From contig OZ026622.1 in the NCBI GenBank assembly GCA_964020975.1, positions 88,273,687-88,337,686 of the forward strand: 64,000 bases of DNA, written 5' to 3'. The DNA comes from Hermodice carunculata (Eukaryota > Annelida > Polychaeta > Eunicida > Amphinomidae). A program made the translations under genes and the position numbers. Shown here in pieces: positions 12,781 to 25,597 of the stretch (positions within the stretch are counted from its first letter, which is position 1; each line of letters opens with the position of its first letter). The notes below the pieces were generated by a model. That model was not told the origin of the DNA and made no database searches. It saw nothing but the letters and a program-made list of their open reading frames with translations.

Positions 12781-14010
12781 GCTGTGCGAACCGCCCACGC
12801 TCAGCTGACCTAGACATCCATCACACTTGCAGCTCTGTGAACTTGGGACAGGATCAAGGTCACCCATGTACTGAATAAGAACACTTAACATGTTCAACAT
12901 CAAGATCCCAGTTCAAGTAGTTCTCAAGTTATAGTGAAGAGTAAAATTCATGCATGTTGCACTGTGACCCCAGAGATGAGGTCAAGGTCACTCATGCACT
13001 GTCTAAGCATGACCTTCATAGAGAAACATTAACATGTGCAACATCAAGGCCCACAAACTTAAAGCAGATCTCAAGTTATCAAGTGAACAGTAAATTTTGT
13101 GTCAATAATCCTGTGACCTTGGGAATGAGGTCAAGGTCCAAACATCACTGGAGCCTAGCCATTTGCACAAAATAGGTAGACACTTATAAAAGGTACATCC
13201 CTGGCAAGTTTGGCACCAATCTGGCCAAAATTATTTAAGTTATAACCATTACAAGAAATTCCCATGTTAAATTTTTCCATTAACACTTTTTAAAAAAGAT
13301 TTTTGAAAAAAATCATAAAAAGCCAAAATTAGCTGAAGCGTGACCATTTGACCAGACTTGGTAAAGACCCATCGAAGGTACATTGCCACCAAATTGAAGT
13401 AAATCTAACAAATAATTTCTTCAGAGAAGTCCAGAATGTGAATTGCCATTAGAATGCCCATTGACTTGCACAGTAAGCAATAGGAAAGGTGCATTTGCCG
13501 ATAAATTACTGAGTTGAAACTAAATCGTAAAAAATCTGGAATCCATAGCAGTGCTACTTAGTAAACATCTTTGCTTGACCCTTTCACAAGGAAAATATCC
13601 ACAAAGTTTCAACTTAATCTGAGAGACGGTTCTGGGGAAGAAGTGACAAGTCACGAAAAAAAACAAATAAAATCATATAAAAAAAATGGAAAAATGCAGC
13701 ACCACCTGGTGAACAAATTAAGAACTAGAAGTCCCTAAGAGTGTTCTTATGTAATATCAAAGAAATTGGTTGAGCGGTTGTGGAGAAGATTTTGTAAAAT
13801 TTGTCGGAAAAAAACAAAATACATTAAAAATCCAAAAATCAATGGAGCGTGAACATTTGAACAAACCTGGTAGCCCACTCGAGGTACATTGCCACCAAGT
13901 TTGAAGTCAATCTGGATGACGGTTTTGGAGAAGTAGAAAATGTGAATTGTGGACGATGGACTGACGGACGGACAGACGGACGAATTGCTATTCACAACAT
14001 AAGCTCAGCT
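12780..14010 (+). repeat. diverged tandem/dispersed repeat block with TGACC-n-GGTCA motifs
   Basis: Two kinds of phrase recur. In the first part, a segment of the form TGTGACC-10nt-GAGGTCAAGGTC returns about every 125-150 bp (near 12836, 12961, 13111), along with acattaacatgtgcaacatcaag and ctcaagttat. In the second part, gaggtacattgccaccaa-ttgaagt-aatct-ga returns near 13373 and 13880, followed by ttctggagaagt-like and gaatgtgaattg-like tails. A short (GACGGACG)n tail closes the block near 13960-13983. It reads as an old, non-coding, repeat-derived element; family unknown. Confidence 0.5.
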
Positions 14011-14299
14011 GACTGACAAGCTTAAAAGTTAGAAGTCCTACGAATCTCCTCATAGAAATCATAATTTTTCTCCAGTAATTATAATTATAATCCAGATGGT
14101 TCACTTACCGGTGAATCAAAAAGCCGCTCGACACGTCAATCAGACTATCAAATTGTAATCACACGGAAATGCAAATTCAGCCATGATGCAAAGTGCTTTG
14201 TTTGGAATAACTCCAGACTGTCACTGCCGTAGGAGACTAAATGTACCAGGTCTGTATTCAAATTCCTGGAATCCAGATCTCATACCATTCTTTCAGATT

Positions 14300-14610
14300 T
14301 TAATCTGATAAAAAAAATCAAGCTATTGACTCTGTCTCAGTCTTAAACTTGGCGCTAAAGGAGTTAGGCCTAGCAGGTAGAATGATCTCCCGATGACAGT
14401 TGTGCTCTACCTATATTTAGGCCTGTAACAGTATTGAAATTTCATATTTTATGGGTGGAGTAAGAGCTTTCATGATTTAAGGACCAGCATTAAGGTGCGT
14501 GACCTAGACACTGTCTAGGATTAGGGAAAAAAGTCAAGCTCTGCTGTTGACTGTGTTTCAGTCTTTCAACTTGACACTAAAAGAGTTCAGATGCCGAAAA
14601 ATCCTTTCAA
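14300..14610 (+). repeat. imperfect direct repeat pair about 215 bp apart
   Basis: The phrases near 14312 and 14528 share aaaaaa-tcaagct, ttgactctgt-tcagtctt and act-aaaggagtt. They look like two diverged copies of one roughly 70-bp sequence. Nothing else is assignable between 14.0 and 15.0 kb. Confidence 0.4.
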
Positions 14611-15049
14611 TGAATCGCTACATTGCTTTGCATAGTTGCCCCATTCATCTGTGACCACTTCCAGTCAGGGCTTTTCTTCTCGTATTAGACCTAACATTAC
14701 TGTGGATCGGTAGAGTCAAGATAAATTATCCGAACTCACAACAGACGCTCCTTATGAGTCTCTTCTGACTCAGGACGCATCATATGGTAACTTCCAATAT
14801 GTTAATTAGACTAGTATTAGGCTGACTGTACCATATTAACACACCGGAAGGATAGCCAAGTTCTTGCTTATAAAGGTAATTAGCTTTTGTTTTTCTCATT
14901 CGATCTCTTAATTAAAATTCTTAAATTGTTGGATCTTTCCACTTATTTTGACATTTTAATTCATGAAATCAAACCCAAGCTCTTCAACATTTGAGGGGGT
15001 CCGGTCACCCTGTGCCCCCACCGCCCCACCCCTATATGCTACTGTGGAT

Positions 15050-15590
15050 AGGAAACTTCTGTCCCTGGCCACCAACCTGATCGCTCCCTCTTAACTTATC
15101 TCTTGGTAAGGGAATTGTTCCTCCTGACTGGAAGTTGGCTTGGGTCTCAACAATATTTAGGTATAAAGCTTCTAAGCATGATATTTCTAACTATAGGCCA
15201 ATATCTGGCCTATGTCATACAAGCCAAATTTTTGACAAACACGTACAACTTAATTTAGTTAACTGCCTGAAACATAAGGATCTCCTCACCGATAAACAAT
15301 TGATATTTGTTGAGTTGCACTCTACTCAAATTGCCTTTCACTACATGGTAGATGACAGGTTAGAAAACATGGATGCTAGACTTGCCACAGTTTTAGTGTT
15401 TCTTGACTTCCAAAAATGCTTCGATACCATTAATTTTTCAATCCTTCAATTAGTGGCATCGAACTGACGTGGTTCAAATCCTACCTTTCCAATCATTCCC
15501 AAGTTGTAAACTGCAATGGACACCTGTCGACTAGACGTAACATGAATATAGGGTTCCCCAAGAATCTTCTCTTGGTGCCATTTTGAATGT
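15050..15590 (+). mobile_element. LINE fragment: N-terminal half of reverse transcriptase
   Basis: The + strand reads ATNLIAPSLTYL, then a segment ending in W-K-L-A-W-V, then SKHDISNYRPISGL (the N-Y-R-P-I-S box), IFDKHVQLNL, LTDKQLIFVELHST (Q-x-G-F-R-x-x-H-S-T-type box) and VFLDFQKCFDTINF (motif A, F-x-D-F-x-K-x-F-D). It continues in another frame with TWFKSYLSNHSQ and a GVPQGS-like segment near 15550-15580. The YADD part is absent, so both ends are truncated. CR1/L2-type by motif style. Confidence 0.85.
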
Positions 15591-15599
15591 ATATAAATT

Positions 15600-16005
15600 G
15601 CTGTCCTCTGTGTCGAGGCCAGGCTTTCACAGTGCAATTATCTCTGGTTGCATTACAGCCTGGCTGTGGAAACAGTCACCAGCTTTAGGTGAATATGCCT
15701 GATTGATGTGTATTCTGAGGAAATTTAGTGAATTTAGCATAAATTAAACTTGTCAATTTTGGTTCCATGCTGAAAGATTTTGCTTTAACCATAGACCCAC
15801 ATATTAAGCTTAGAATAGCAACTCTATCCAGAAAAGTTTTGAAGATATGTAAGATTTAAAATATGCCTCTAATTTGCATAATTTTTAGCATCATGACTGT
15901 TCCAAACAATATGCAAAACTTCACTACTAGATCTATCACCATGCCAAGTTTGGTACTTTTTGGAACAATAGTGTCCGAGAAAAACTGAGCACAAAATGTG
16001 ACACG
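15600..16005. other. unassigned stretch leading into microsatellite
   Basis: No coding similarity. The part just before the AAAT array (caccatgccaagtttggtac) resembles phrases of the 12.8-14.0 kb repeat block, so this may be another diverged copy of that repeat. Confidence 0.3.
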
Positions 16006-16072
<67 letters not shown>

Positions 16073-16073
16073 C
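16006..16073 (+). repeat. (AAAT)n microsatellite
   Basis: About 16 near-perfect AAAT units. It could be the tail of an old retroposon, but the upstream sequence has no recognised SINE structure. Confidence 0.9.
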
Positions 16074-16489
16074 GTATTGGAGGAAAAACAAGAAGTCTGT
16101 GTTCACACACAGACTTTATATGATAAATAAGCCTGCATGCAGTAGGCAACATGCTGGAATCATCTGTGTCAGTATGTCTGTGGCACGTAGCAAAATGGTA
16201 AACCCGGTATGGTAACATAAGAAAAGAATTTTATACTCCAAAAATAACTTCGTTTTCTACCTTTTAATATAAACCAAACCAGAATCTCCAAGCTTCACCT
16301 TGTATTCCATTTTTCCACAAATAAACAAACAATTTATTACCATGAATAGCCAGTTTTCTCATTATCATTTTTCCGCAGACTGCATACACCTTTTAAAGAA
16401 AAATATTGGCCTTCCAACCTGCGACCCTTGCAATATGCTCCATTATATTCCTCCAAAAAACCACTTTCCACGAAGTATTGCATAAATTG

Positions 16490-18611
16490 CCTAAGACTGA
16501 TGAAAATACTTTGTAAACATTTGATGTCATCGTGACACCCCGATAATTATCCATAATTTGCGGTTTTCCACTTTTAAACAGGGGTTTAACAATGCCCTAG
16601 TATCAATCATCTGGAGAAGCCTCCAATAATTTACGTCAGTTAAAAAATCCACAAGTGCTTTACATGAAATTGGTCCTCCATTGTTTAAAAAATTCATTTG
16701 GTATTTTGTCGACACCGGAAGACTTCCCCCCTTTTTTTTAACTTATCTAATGACTGCTTAACAGTATCGTAATCCATCTTAATATCAGTTTTTGATCCAC
16801 GAGATCGATTCAGTGATTCCTCTGTACACAAATCACTTAAACTCTCAGTGTCTATATCGTTGTTTGTACTAGATGTTCCACCCAAAGTTTGCTAGTAGTG
16901 ACCTAATACTTGGGTCACAAATGCATATCGGGTGCGAATTATTGCCATTCAGGCGTCGTAACATTCGCCAATTTGCTTTTGTGTTCTTGAAACCTTTTTT
17001 TCGATAACATATAATCGCTTGGACTTTTTGTTCCACTCTTAGTTTTTATTTTCTGTTTTACAAGTTGTTTGATTATCATATATTCGTTCCATAGATCGTG
17101 AAGTACTTCTGGAGAAGCGACCTCACACTAGGACCAATGCCTGCATAGCCTGTCGGCTATTTTACGGTTGTGTATCAGCGAACCAATTTCCTTGTCCCAA
17201 ACATTTTATTAGCTTTTTACCAATTGTTTTCTCTGCTACTTCTAAAACAATATCTTTCTAGTCGGACCATGCCTTGTCTATACAAACGTAATTACCAAAC
17301 ATATATCACAAAAATCAGTCAGACGACTTGACATTTCCCTCTCAAACATACCCCTATTACTTACATTGTTCATGGGACATTTTACAGTATTGGAGGTTTC
17401 GCGTTCGTGCGCCAGGCCTCTTCTGTGCCCATACCAAAGTTAAGACTAAAGTAAATTGTGTTGTGATCACTACCTACACGTCATAAACGCCGACCTCGTC
17501 AATCAAAATGTGTTCAATACATGAATAAAGACTCTCTGTAGTTAAGGCATAACCAATTGTAGATATTAAATTACCTCTGTACCAGGTGTTTTCTCGACAG
17601 CAAATTAGTGACAGCTTGAGAACTTTTAGCTCTGTTGTTTCAATCGATGATTCTAGGAGGTCTCCATTTAAGGTGACTTTGTTTTCAGCTCGAAAATTTT
17701 TAATCTTACCATTAAAATCTCCGAAAAGAGCACATTCCGTACCTTTTTTTTAATTACATATATTTTCAGTCAATTCATTCATAAGATCAATGCATTCGTT
17801 TTTGTAGGAATGGTCATTGGGAAAATACACAAGGTCAATCATTACACTTTTAGCGGCTATTTTAATTTTAACCCAGAGTCTTTGGAGTTCACCATTCGCT
17901 AAATTTAAAACATTTTCGTCAAGAATCGTGATATCATTCGTGACAAGAAATCCCAGTCCACCACCCGACTTTTTGATGGTTTTGAGGTCTAGCTTTACCA
18001 ATCCCTTGGTAGTTAGAATGAATATTCGAAAAATTAACATTTTGATCACTTTATGACATTTTTCTACCATAACATATGTCAAGAATTGTTTTTCTTTTAT
18101 TCAGTAACTGAATCAGTTCCGTTCTCTTTGCCAAATCTAGGTTTTGGACATTACAATAATTATGCCTAACAGAACTTAGTGCCTTGATTTTCTTTACCGC
18201 GGTGTTCTCTGTCTCTGTGGTGACGTCTAGTGCGACTAGCTAGATTAGCACGGGATTTCCCGGCACGCTCTTCTTGGCCAGACCTCTAATTGTGTCTGAT
18301 ATTGCCCCTGGTTGTAACAGCATACCAACAGTGCTTCCTTTTACGGCCCAATCGCGAGCAGTGATGGCACCGTACTTTGGTTTCATGTCTACAGTTTTTA
18401 GATACGTGGTTTTGCTCTCCCCATAGGCAACATTTAATCCTTCGTGATTGCTACTGTGTTTTCCAGTCATCCGAGCTATCTGCAACAGGCTGATCGGGCC
18501 TGGCTGCCCATTTTTTATTCTTGTGGTTATAAGTGCCGGTGCGTTTACCGTTACTTCCCGTGGAGGTGCCTTTGTTATAAGCAGATGTTTGTTCACAATA
18601 CATGCCCACAT
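16490..18611 (-). mobile_element. LINE with endonuclease and start of RT
   Basis: On the minus strand, 18611-18240 is an open stretch without recognised domain (ORF1-like or 5' region). It is followed by endonuclease pieces: LDLAKRTELIQLLNKRKT and LDICYG (about 18070-18160), KSGGGLGFLVTNDI (about 17935-17980), QRLWVKIK and IDLVYFPNDHS (about 17810-17880), and a V-G-S-D-H-N box near 17465-17490. Lower down, DTVKQSLDKLKKR (about 16730-16770) and YRGVTMTSNVYKVFSSVL (about 16500-16560) mark the RT start (N-Y-R-G-I-T box). The endonuclease style with NYRGVT differs from the CR1-like copies elsewhere here, so this is a second LINE family. Many frame changes; the catalytic RT core is not found. Confidence 0.75.
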
Positions 18612-18619
18612 TTTTCTCT

Positions 18620-20440
18620 TTTATTTCCTGTGCGTTCCTCTTCTTTTTCTTTGCAATGCATTAAAACACAATTTTTCAACGTTGACCCCATGTAGGAACG
18701 CACTAATAACATGACACTCAGCAATCGTCTGATACGAAACGGATCTTCAGAACTTGGGCGAGTACCGCATTGCAGTACAAATCAAAGTGTCATGTTAAAC
18801 ATGTGTAGAGTACATACTGAAAACACATGACCATTCTTCAGTGTATAGCAATACCACTCAATAAACATGCAAGTTAGCGGTAGTTGCTTAATCAATGTCG
18901 ACAACCAGAAAATTAAATCTCTAATGAGGTGATTGCACTGATGTCTTGTGACCTTCCATGGGAATTGATAGTCCTCACCTGGTTGTTAAAAGCGAAAGGT
19001 TCCGCACGTACGTAGGCGTATATTTTTTATTTTTTCGTCAGTTTGTTGCTTGCTTCTTTGCTTCACCCATCCGTCAATCTACCCATCCATTTACCTTTTG
19101 CGAGCGTAAGAAATATATGGAAGTTGCGCTCTAAATAGGCAGTCCGATAGTACATTATGACTTTGTGTCAAAATGCCAAGCAAAACTAACTCTATCGTCT
19201 TCCTTTTTTTTTTTTTTTTATTTTATTTATTTATTTTTCTTGGGGGGGGGGGAGGGTATGTCTCCCTCGCCATGTGTACATTGTCGGATAATTCTATCTG
19301 CCAGCGGTATCACTGATGCATTTGCATGATCTCCTAATCATACGTACCTGGCGGAATCAACCGATCAATCTTTCCCGTGGTGTGATTAAACCGTCGCTCA
19401 AGTTACTGAAAGCATGCGCGAAATGGTCTTTCGACAACCTCAATTTAATTCCTAACATCGTGGGCCGCAAACGCCTTTTTCAGGGCACGACTTAAGTCGC
19501 GACCTCGATGGGCGGCGGCGGATCAGATTCTTTGCTCCGCGGGGAATCGTTAATCCAATTTGAGGTGACAAAATGGCTATGATAAGAAGAAAGTGTGAAC
19601 TTAATGTGATTGTCGTCACTTCTGGTCATATTCTTGCAGCATGAACTCCTTTTTAGCTTCCCCTATGGGTGGATTATTTGTCTGAGGCACAGGATTATGT
19701 CACTGAATTTTAAGAGAAACCCCTCCGCAACACTGTTCTTTGAAAAGTATATAAATACAAGTACCTGATAAGCCAGCCTCGTGATATCTGAATTTGTCAT
19801 ACACGAAATCCTGAGACCAAAGACCTGAAATATGTATGTGGATTATTTTACTCAACTGTAAAATCCATCAATTCAATGATAGGAAAATCCATCATGTGGC
19901 TATACTCACCAATCAATGGCACATTTCCTAAGGCCACTTGGTACAATCATCAATCGGATAAAAATATCATATAATAAGAAGCGATGAAATAATTCAGTTC
20001 TGAAATGTATTTCATATTATTTACGAAGTTATGCTTGGGCTACACATTAGCCACAATGGCGACATTAGCCCTAAAATACGGAAAACAAAGCTAGTGATGG
20101 GGACATCTGGGGCAAAATGTATGTCTAGGTACTGGAAAGTTACCAGCTTTTTAGAAGAAAAATCTAAAGCATTGCAAATATTGCAGAACATCCTCTTAAA
20201 AAGTAGCACATAAGTAAATAGTAAATAAAATAAACCAAAACCCTTCTACTGAAGAGGGCTGTATTATCCACATTAACCCTTTTGCCATTCAGGTTCCTGA
20301 ACTGGCTGCATGACGTAAGGCCTCTGTAAAGAATTTATTATTCCAAGACATTAAAGGTTAACTCCATTGTTTAGGGTCCTGCGGATAGCCTCGTAATTTA
20401 ATAGTCGTTTAGGAAAAGATTTCGCGCCGCGCGTCTGCTT
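18620..20440. other. unassigned stretch
   Basis: Contains a T18 run followed by T-rich sequence and a G11 run (about 19205-19252). Otherwise there is no coding similarity, array or hairpin that I can support. Confidence 0.45.
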
Positions 20441-20449
20441 GACAGCCGC

Positions 20450-20716
20450 ATGTCCGAGCTCATTTTAGCGTATCCTCGCGAAAACATTGTGCCAATTGCT
20501 ACTTTTAATCAAACAAAATTTAAAGTTTTCATATTCAAAATTGCACACAGGCAGTACCGCACGGATCCTGACGGGGCTTACCACGAAGTCACCTATGTCA
20601 TAAAAAGCTTCTCTCTGGACTTGAAGTGTGCATCTTTTTACAAAAGCATTCCAGAGAGAAACATTGAATTTGGTAGAATTACACCGTTTGACTGTCTCTG
20701 TATTTGCCTGATTTAG
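20450..20716 (+). CDS. uncertain small ORF, 88 aa, unknown
   Basis: An ATG-initiated frame of 88 codons begins just after a short CpG-rich stretch (cgcgccgcgcg near 20422). That is unusual in this AT-rich window and would fit a promoter-proximal exon. The translation (starting MSELILAYPRENIVP) has mixed, protein-like composition but no recognised motif, signal peptide or membrane segment. The opposite strand is also open over the same interval (about 20465-20761, 98 codons), which weakens the case. No splice or poly(A) context could be established. It may be chance. Confidence 0.2.
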   Translation: MSELILAYPRENIVPIATFNQTKFKVFIFKIAHRQYRTDPDGAYHEVTYVIKSFSLDLKCASFYKSIPERNIEFGRITPFDCLCICLI

Positions 20717-21072
20717 AGCCGATAGAATATGTTCATTAAAAAATTGTTGTTCATAGAACACATCTACGAAACATCTGCATGCACGGGATTACCGGCGAAG
20801 ACACAATCTGTGCTACATGCGGCAAGGACATTTCCACATCTTTACAATTTTATTGCTACATGTATATAAATACAATAAATAATAATAATAAAAAAAATAG
20901 AGACACGGTTGCCAGCCAAAATTACACCTTCAGGTACAGACATGTTGGGGATACCTGAAGCACATACCGTAATTTTTTAGTTCTTAGTTTTATAATTATT
21001 ATGCAGTGTAATTATGTGTCTTGGTCTTATTGCATTTTGTATCAATCATTCTGTATGGTTTGATTGCTTCAG

Positions 21073-21247
21073 AGTAGATCACTGGCGATACACTGGCTCG
21101 CCTTTTTACAACAAGCGAGACATTGCTCTGGAATACAAGAACGTGCAGGTAGAGGTTGGGCATGTGTGGCGCCTAGCTACTGTGGACATGGGAACACTTA
21201 TGTTGAGAAAAGTTTTTGCCAGGCGTGAAAGTGTGCATTATGAACAG
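21073..21247 (+). CDS. uncertain candidate internal exon, unknown protein
   Basis: A segment bounded by a plausible acceptor (tgattgcttcag at 21061-21072) and a possible donor (gaacag followed by gttt at 21248) is open in one frame. It reads VDHWRYTGSPFYNKRDIAL followed by E-Y-K-N-V-Q-V-E-V and ends R-E-S-V-H-Y-E-Q. The composition is rich in charged and aromatic residues and unlike the low-complexity frames nearby. I do not recognise the family. The donor is weak, and no neighbouring exon with a compatible phase was found. Confidence 0.22.
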
Positions 21248-21249
21248 GT

Positions 21250-23610
21250 TTCATTGCACTTGTAGCAGAATAACCCAACGCAGATCGTTTTGTAGGTTTT
21301 GCTATTTGTGATTTTTGATGAGTTTCACCAAGGCTTTAAAAAACGGATTGCTTCTCTGGTGGGTCAGGGATGCATGTTTCATTATCGGGATAGGGAGTGT
21401 TAACAGCACCAGACATGCGCGCCACATTCATCCAAGTGAAATATACATGTAATAAGTCCTCATATGTGCGACGTCTTCGCATAGATCCTTGTGTATCAGA
21501 GATAATTTGTCCAATTTATTGCGCTGAAACGACTCTCCGGGTTAATTTTTCTCCTTAAATAATGGTCAATCTACTACTCCATGAAATGAGGTCAGTTTTA
21601 GGTCGCTTTATGTTTTTACAGCCAGCAGCCAGAATGATTTTTTTTTGCAGAACAAGCTGACTGCTCTTCAAGAACGTTATTGGAAAATCTGTCAGATGAA
21701 GTACAAACATTAATCTCTTATGACGACTCACATCCCGATTTCTTTTAAACCAGTCTCAACATCTATATCAAATGGTGCCAAATGAACAAAACAGTACCCT
21801 GTCATATATTTAATAAAATGGGGTATAAATAATTGAGACACAATTACATTAGCACATGTTTGTCAAGAAGTTGCCAAAATGGAAAGACTCAAAATGCGAT
21901 CTGATATTGCAGCTTTCTGTCATATTTGATTGTAATTTCTATTTTTCATTCTAGTCACCAACGATTTGTATATACACATTCAATCTTTTTTCGCGATAAA
22001 TTCATTTGAAAAACTCCACCTTTCGCACAACGTTTATTCGTCGTATGTAATATATAATATGCTATAGATTTCGTGCAGCCACAAAACGTATATATGCGGT
22101 TATTCATGGAAATATTTCACGCCACATAATCCTTGGACTTAGCAGAGTTAGTCCACGGACAATCTACATGCAAGAAGTGGATATTGTTCAGGTGTAGCCT
22201 CTGGAATGCGCATTTACATAAATCAGTCTGCTCTTTCCGGGCGTTGGCTTCTTGCCGCATGCAATACTCGACAGCAATGTGAAGTTTTCGAAAAATTATA
22301 GGAGGTCTCTTCCGTTATGGTCTGAACACATGTGACACATATGTCAGTATGTTTTCATCCCAGGATGAGGGAAAAAAAACGCTTCCTTTCACTTTCTCTA
22401 GGGTTTTCTTGTGTGGACACAGGATTTGAAGTCATCCAGGTGTCCACTTCTTAATATCATTTTTATTCTTGCATCTTTTTTTTTGGTAATTGATTCCTTC
22501 TGTGACTTTCGCCGATATGATGCTTTTGAGGGAAGTCTAAGTGCTTGTGTAAAGTCTGGTTAGTGGATCACACACTTTGAATTTGAGACATTTAGAAAAA
22601 TGGCTGCGTTGAACAAGCGAGGAATGCGTTAGAGAATACGCAAACACTTAGGTTCTCTGTTCTGGCCATGAGGCCAAAGAATAAGCAAACATCTTGGATT
22701 CTGTACCCTGGCTCTAAAATAAGAAGCATTTTGGCCAACGGCACAGATTCAGGGCCCTAATGTAAACGTATAGACATCGTCAAGCTCCTGGTTTATTCAA
22801 GAAATAAAAACCAGTTTGAGAAATATATATGACCAAAAATCTCATTCTTGATTTTTTGTGAGCCAGCACTGACTGCTATCATCTATCCAGTTAACAGTTG
22901 TAACTTTCCTTTGCATTGATAGGCTCACCAGGATCAAGTAAAGTACATCCTTTATATGACGGAAGGATCTACATGTTATTGGCGAAATATGCCTCAGCCC
23001 TTGCAGTTCAGACAGCACGGACAGATTACCAGAAGAATTTCCTGTATTCACGTCACGCCATCAAATATACCCGTTTGTTTCATAGTATTCACTCTTTCAG
23101 TCACGCTTGTTTTAGAATATACCAACCTCTACATTCTAGGACATTGCCAAAGGTATATGTGGATCACACTTTTGAGTATACTCCCTACTAATAAGTTAAT
23201 TGGTTTGTTCAAAGACAATATGCCTGCCTGTTCTGTTTACCTCTTTCAGTACAGAGCTGGAGGCTGAGTAAACAGCTTTCCTTGGCGCCCTCTGAGCATT
23301 GTTGCCGACCAGGGAGAGCTGTGGACCTGCATACCTCCTCCCCCACCCCCATATAGGCAAGCCGAGACCTTAATCAATGATCCCATATCTAACATAAGGT
23401 TCTTGCTTGGATGGAAGGCTGTTTTTATGGTAAATTTGGCTGTGTAATCATAGTTATTGGGATAAGCAGCAGTTTTGTCGTGCTCAGCACAGAAAGATGC
23501 CAAATCAATGCACCCAAGAAACTTTTCAGACTAATTCTGTGCTTACTGATCCCGCTTTCAAGAAAGCCAGGACTTGAGTACAAAAAGTGCACCGCCTGGT
23601 ACATCAGAGC
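21250..23610. other. unassigned stretch
   Basis: No recognised domains. Open frames at about 22916-23191 (+, two overlapping) have no family resemblance and no agreeing splice signals. Nothing else is supported. Confidence 0.4.
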
Positions 23611-23614
23611 GGAA

Positions 23615-23960
23615 ATACAGATGTAACACTACTGTACCAACAGATGTAACACGGCTGTGCCTGCAGATGCAAAGATGCTAACTGTCCCTCATCATCAGGG
23701 ACAATCCCTGAAATTAGCTAAAAATTTGACCAATTTACGATGTGTGCTCCTCATCAACGTTGAGTAGTTACTGCTATATTCTTAATATTTAATTATTTTG
23801 TTCCTGATGGCTTTGACCAAGTGTCCCTGAAATGACACTGTTGGCATCCCTGCAGATGCTACATGACTGTACCTTCATCTATTAGACGACTGTATCCACA
23901 AGTGTAAGACAATTGCACCTACAGATGCAACATATCTATACCTACAGGAAAGGGCCGTGG
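23615..23960 (+). repeat. interrupted minisatellite, about 23-bp unit (cagatgtaacacgactgtacctg-like)
   Basis: Units built on cagatg-aa/ta-c-a-ctgtacc recur at about 23617, 23640, 23663, 23852, 23878, 23901 and 23920. A roughly 160-bp piece (about 23690-23850) without the unit sits in the middle. Both ends of that piece carry gtccctgaaat or its variants, so it may be a small insertion. Confidence 0.55.
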
Positions 23961-24045
23961 CGTTGTAAGTCATTATTCAGCGTAATATCAGGGTCAAGCA
24001 GGCGCAACCTCAACTGCAAGCTTCAATCAGCAACAGTAGCAGCAC

Positions 24046-24049
24046 GATC

Positions 24050-24089
<40 letters not shown>

Positions 24090-24107
24090 GCAACAACAAT
24101 AATAATG
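24046..24107 (+). repeat. (CAA)n microsatellite
   Basis: About 20 CAA/CAG units passing into (AAT)n. The threonine run in the + frame is an artefact of this array. Confidence 0.9.
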
Positions 24108-24119
24108 ACAACATAACAG

Positions 24120-25590
24120 TTCACGTTTTATGCTTATCCCTGTCGGAAGAATGTAGCGAAATGTGACTAAAAACCAGATAAAACTGTCTCAACAATGGTA
24201 TTGTATATTTCAAAGATGCGATAATGAAGCCATCCACGTCGGGTACGTAAAACTGAATGTTATCGCTTTGCTACAATTGCCTGTTTGAAAGTAATAACGC
24301 TTTTCTATCCGCCTTCCATCCCTGGTCTGGGTAAATCCGTGACACATAAGACGTCAGTTTTTGGTGCATCCTTGCATGCAAAAAAGGGCATGTATAAAAT
24401 GGTCAAGACCAGTACGTCTGAGCGCTAGTCATAAATAATGAGTCCTACATTTCCTCTTGGGGCGATTGGCTCACCCGTAGCAGGCATTGGAGGAAAATGT
24501 TTCTTGTCGAGGAGATACCATTTTCATCCTTGTTTGATTTTATAGTCTTTTTGTTACTCTTGATCTCAATTTAAAGGCATGGGGCGGGGGGGGGTGTATG
24601 ATGGCAATATGCGGTTTATTCATGTGGTGTGTTGTAAATGATTCCAAACAATATTATCCACAATAACGTGCGCGAACATAACAAATCTTCCCAATAATGC
24701 GCATGTAGATAACACTAGTGCATGAAAAACAGAGCCACATAATAAGATGTTCACGTAAGATTGTGATATCTTGTAGCTTTTCTTTTCAAGAGTAGAATAG
24801 TCTTATACAGGTATATGTACCAGACAAGAAAAATCAATTTTATTTTAAAGGTCATGCCTTAAAAATGGGGCGTACAGAACATCGTGATAGTCACAATCTT
24901 TTAAAACCTTTGTAAACGTCAAAGATTGAAAAGCATGTATATGGATACATATATTCAGCTTGATCACGGGCAGATCGCTCACTTTGTCTATTTTGAGGTT
25001 ATCTTAATAGATCTAAAGACAAAGGTCCACAAAGTAAATCAAAACACAAAGAGTGGTCCCTGTTGTTTCCGGAACTGGATCGTTTTAGATATAAAAGTTC
25101 TGTTGTTCGCAGTGTTCTGTTTGTCCAAAACTGAAAACATGGTGATCACATTTGCAGTTACCCCACATGTTTCAAGCGGATCAAAGATCAAAGCCCACAT
25201 AACAAGGGCATCACGGCAAGTGGCATAAATGGAAAGTCCCGTGTTCTTTGCCACTCTGACGAAATGTCTTCCAATTTCAATATTTACCAGCCATCTTTAC
25301 ATCAGAATTATTCTACGGTGGGTGCGCTAGGTCAACGGTTTCCTGAAGCGGTATCCACAGAACAAAGGAAGCCATAACTGAAGTAGGTATCACCTTCAGT
25401 TATGAAGCCATTAGCACTTGTCTTCACGTTAACACTCTCACACAAATTAGTCAAAAGTGTTCGGATGTCAAATAGCGTCTGCTTCTTTTTGTAATCTACT
25501 TTTCTTCCAAATGGAAAAAATATTTTGCATGATATTTGTGGAAAGAATTATTAGTATCATTCTTGACAACAACTATTCCCTTGTAGAAAA
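24120..25590. other. unassigned stretch
   Basis: Apart from a G9 run near 24586 there is no array, hairpin or coding similarity I can support. Open frames near 24926-25254 overlap on opposite strands and show no motif. Confidence 0.4.
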
Positions 25591-25597
25591 GTTTTTA

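Noticed and set aside
18444-18714. Two overlapping + frames over 18444-18714
   Set aside because: Shadows of the minus-strand LINE 5' region.
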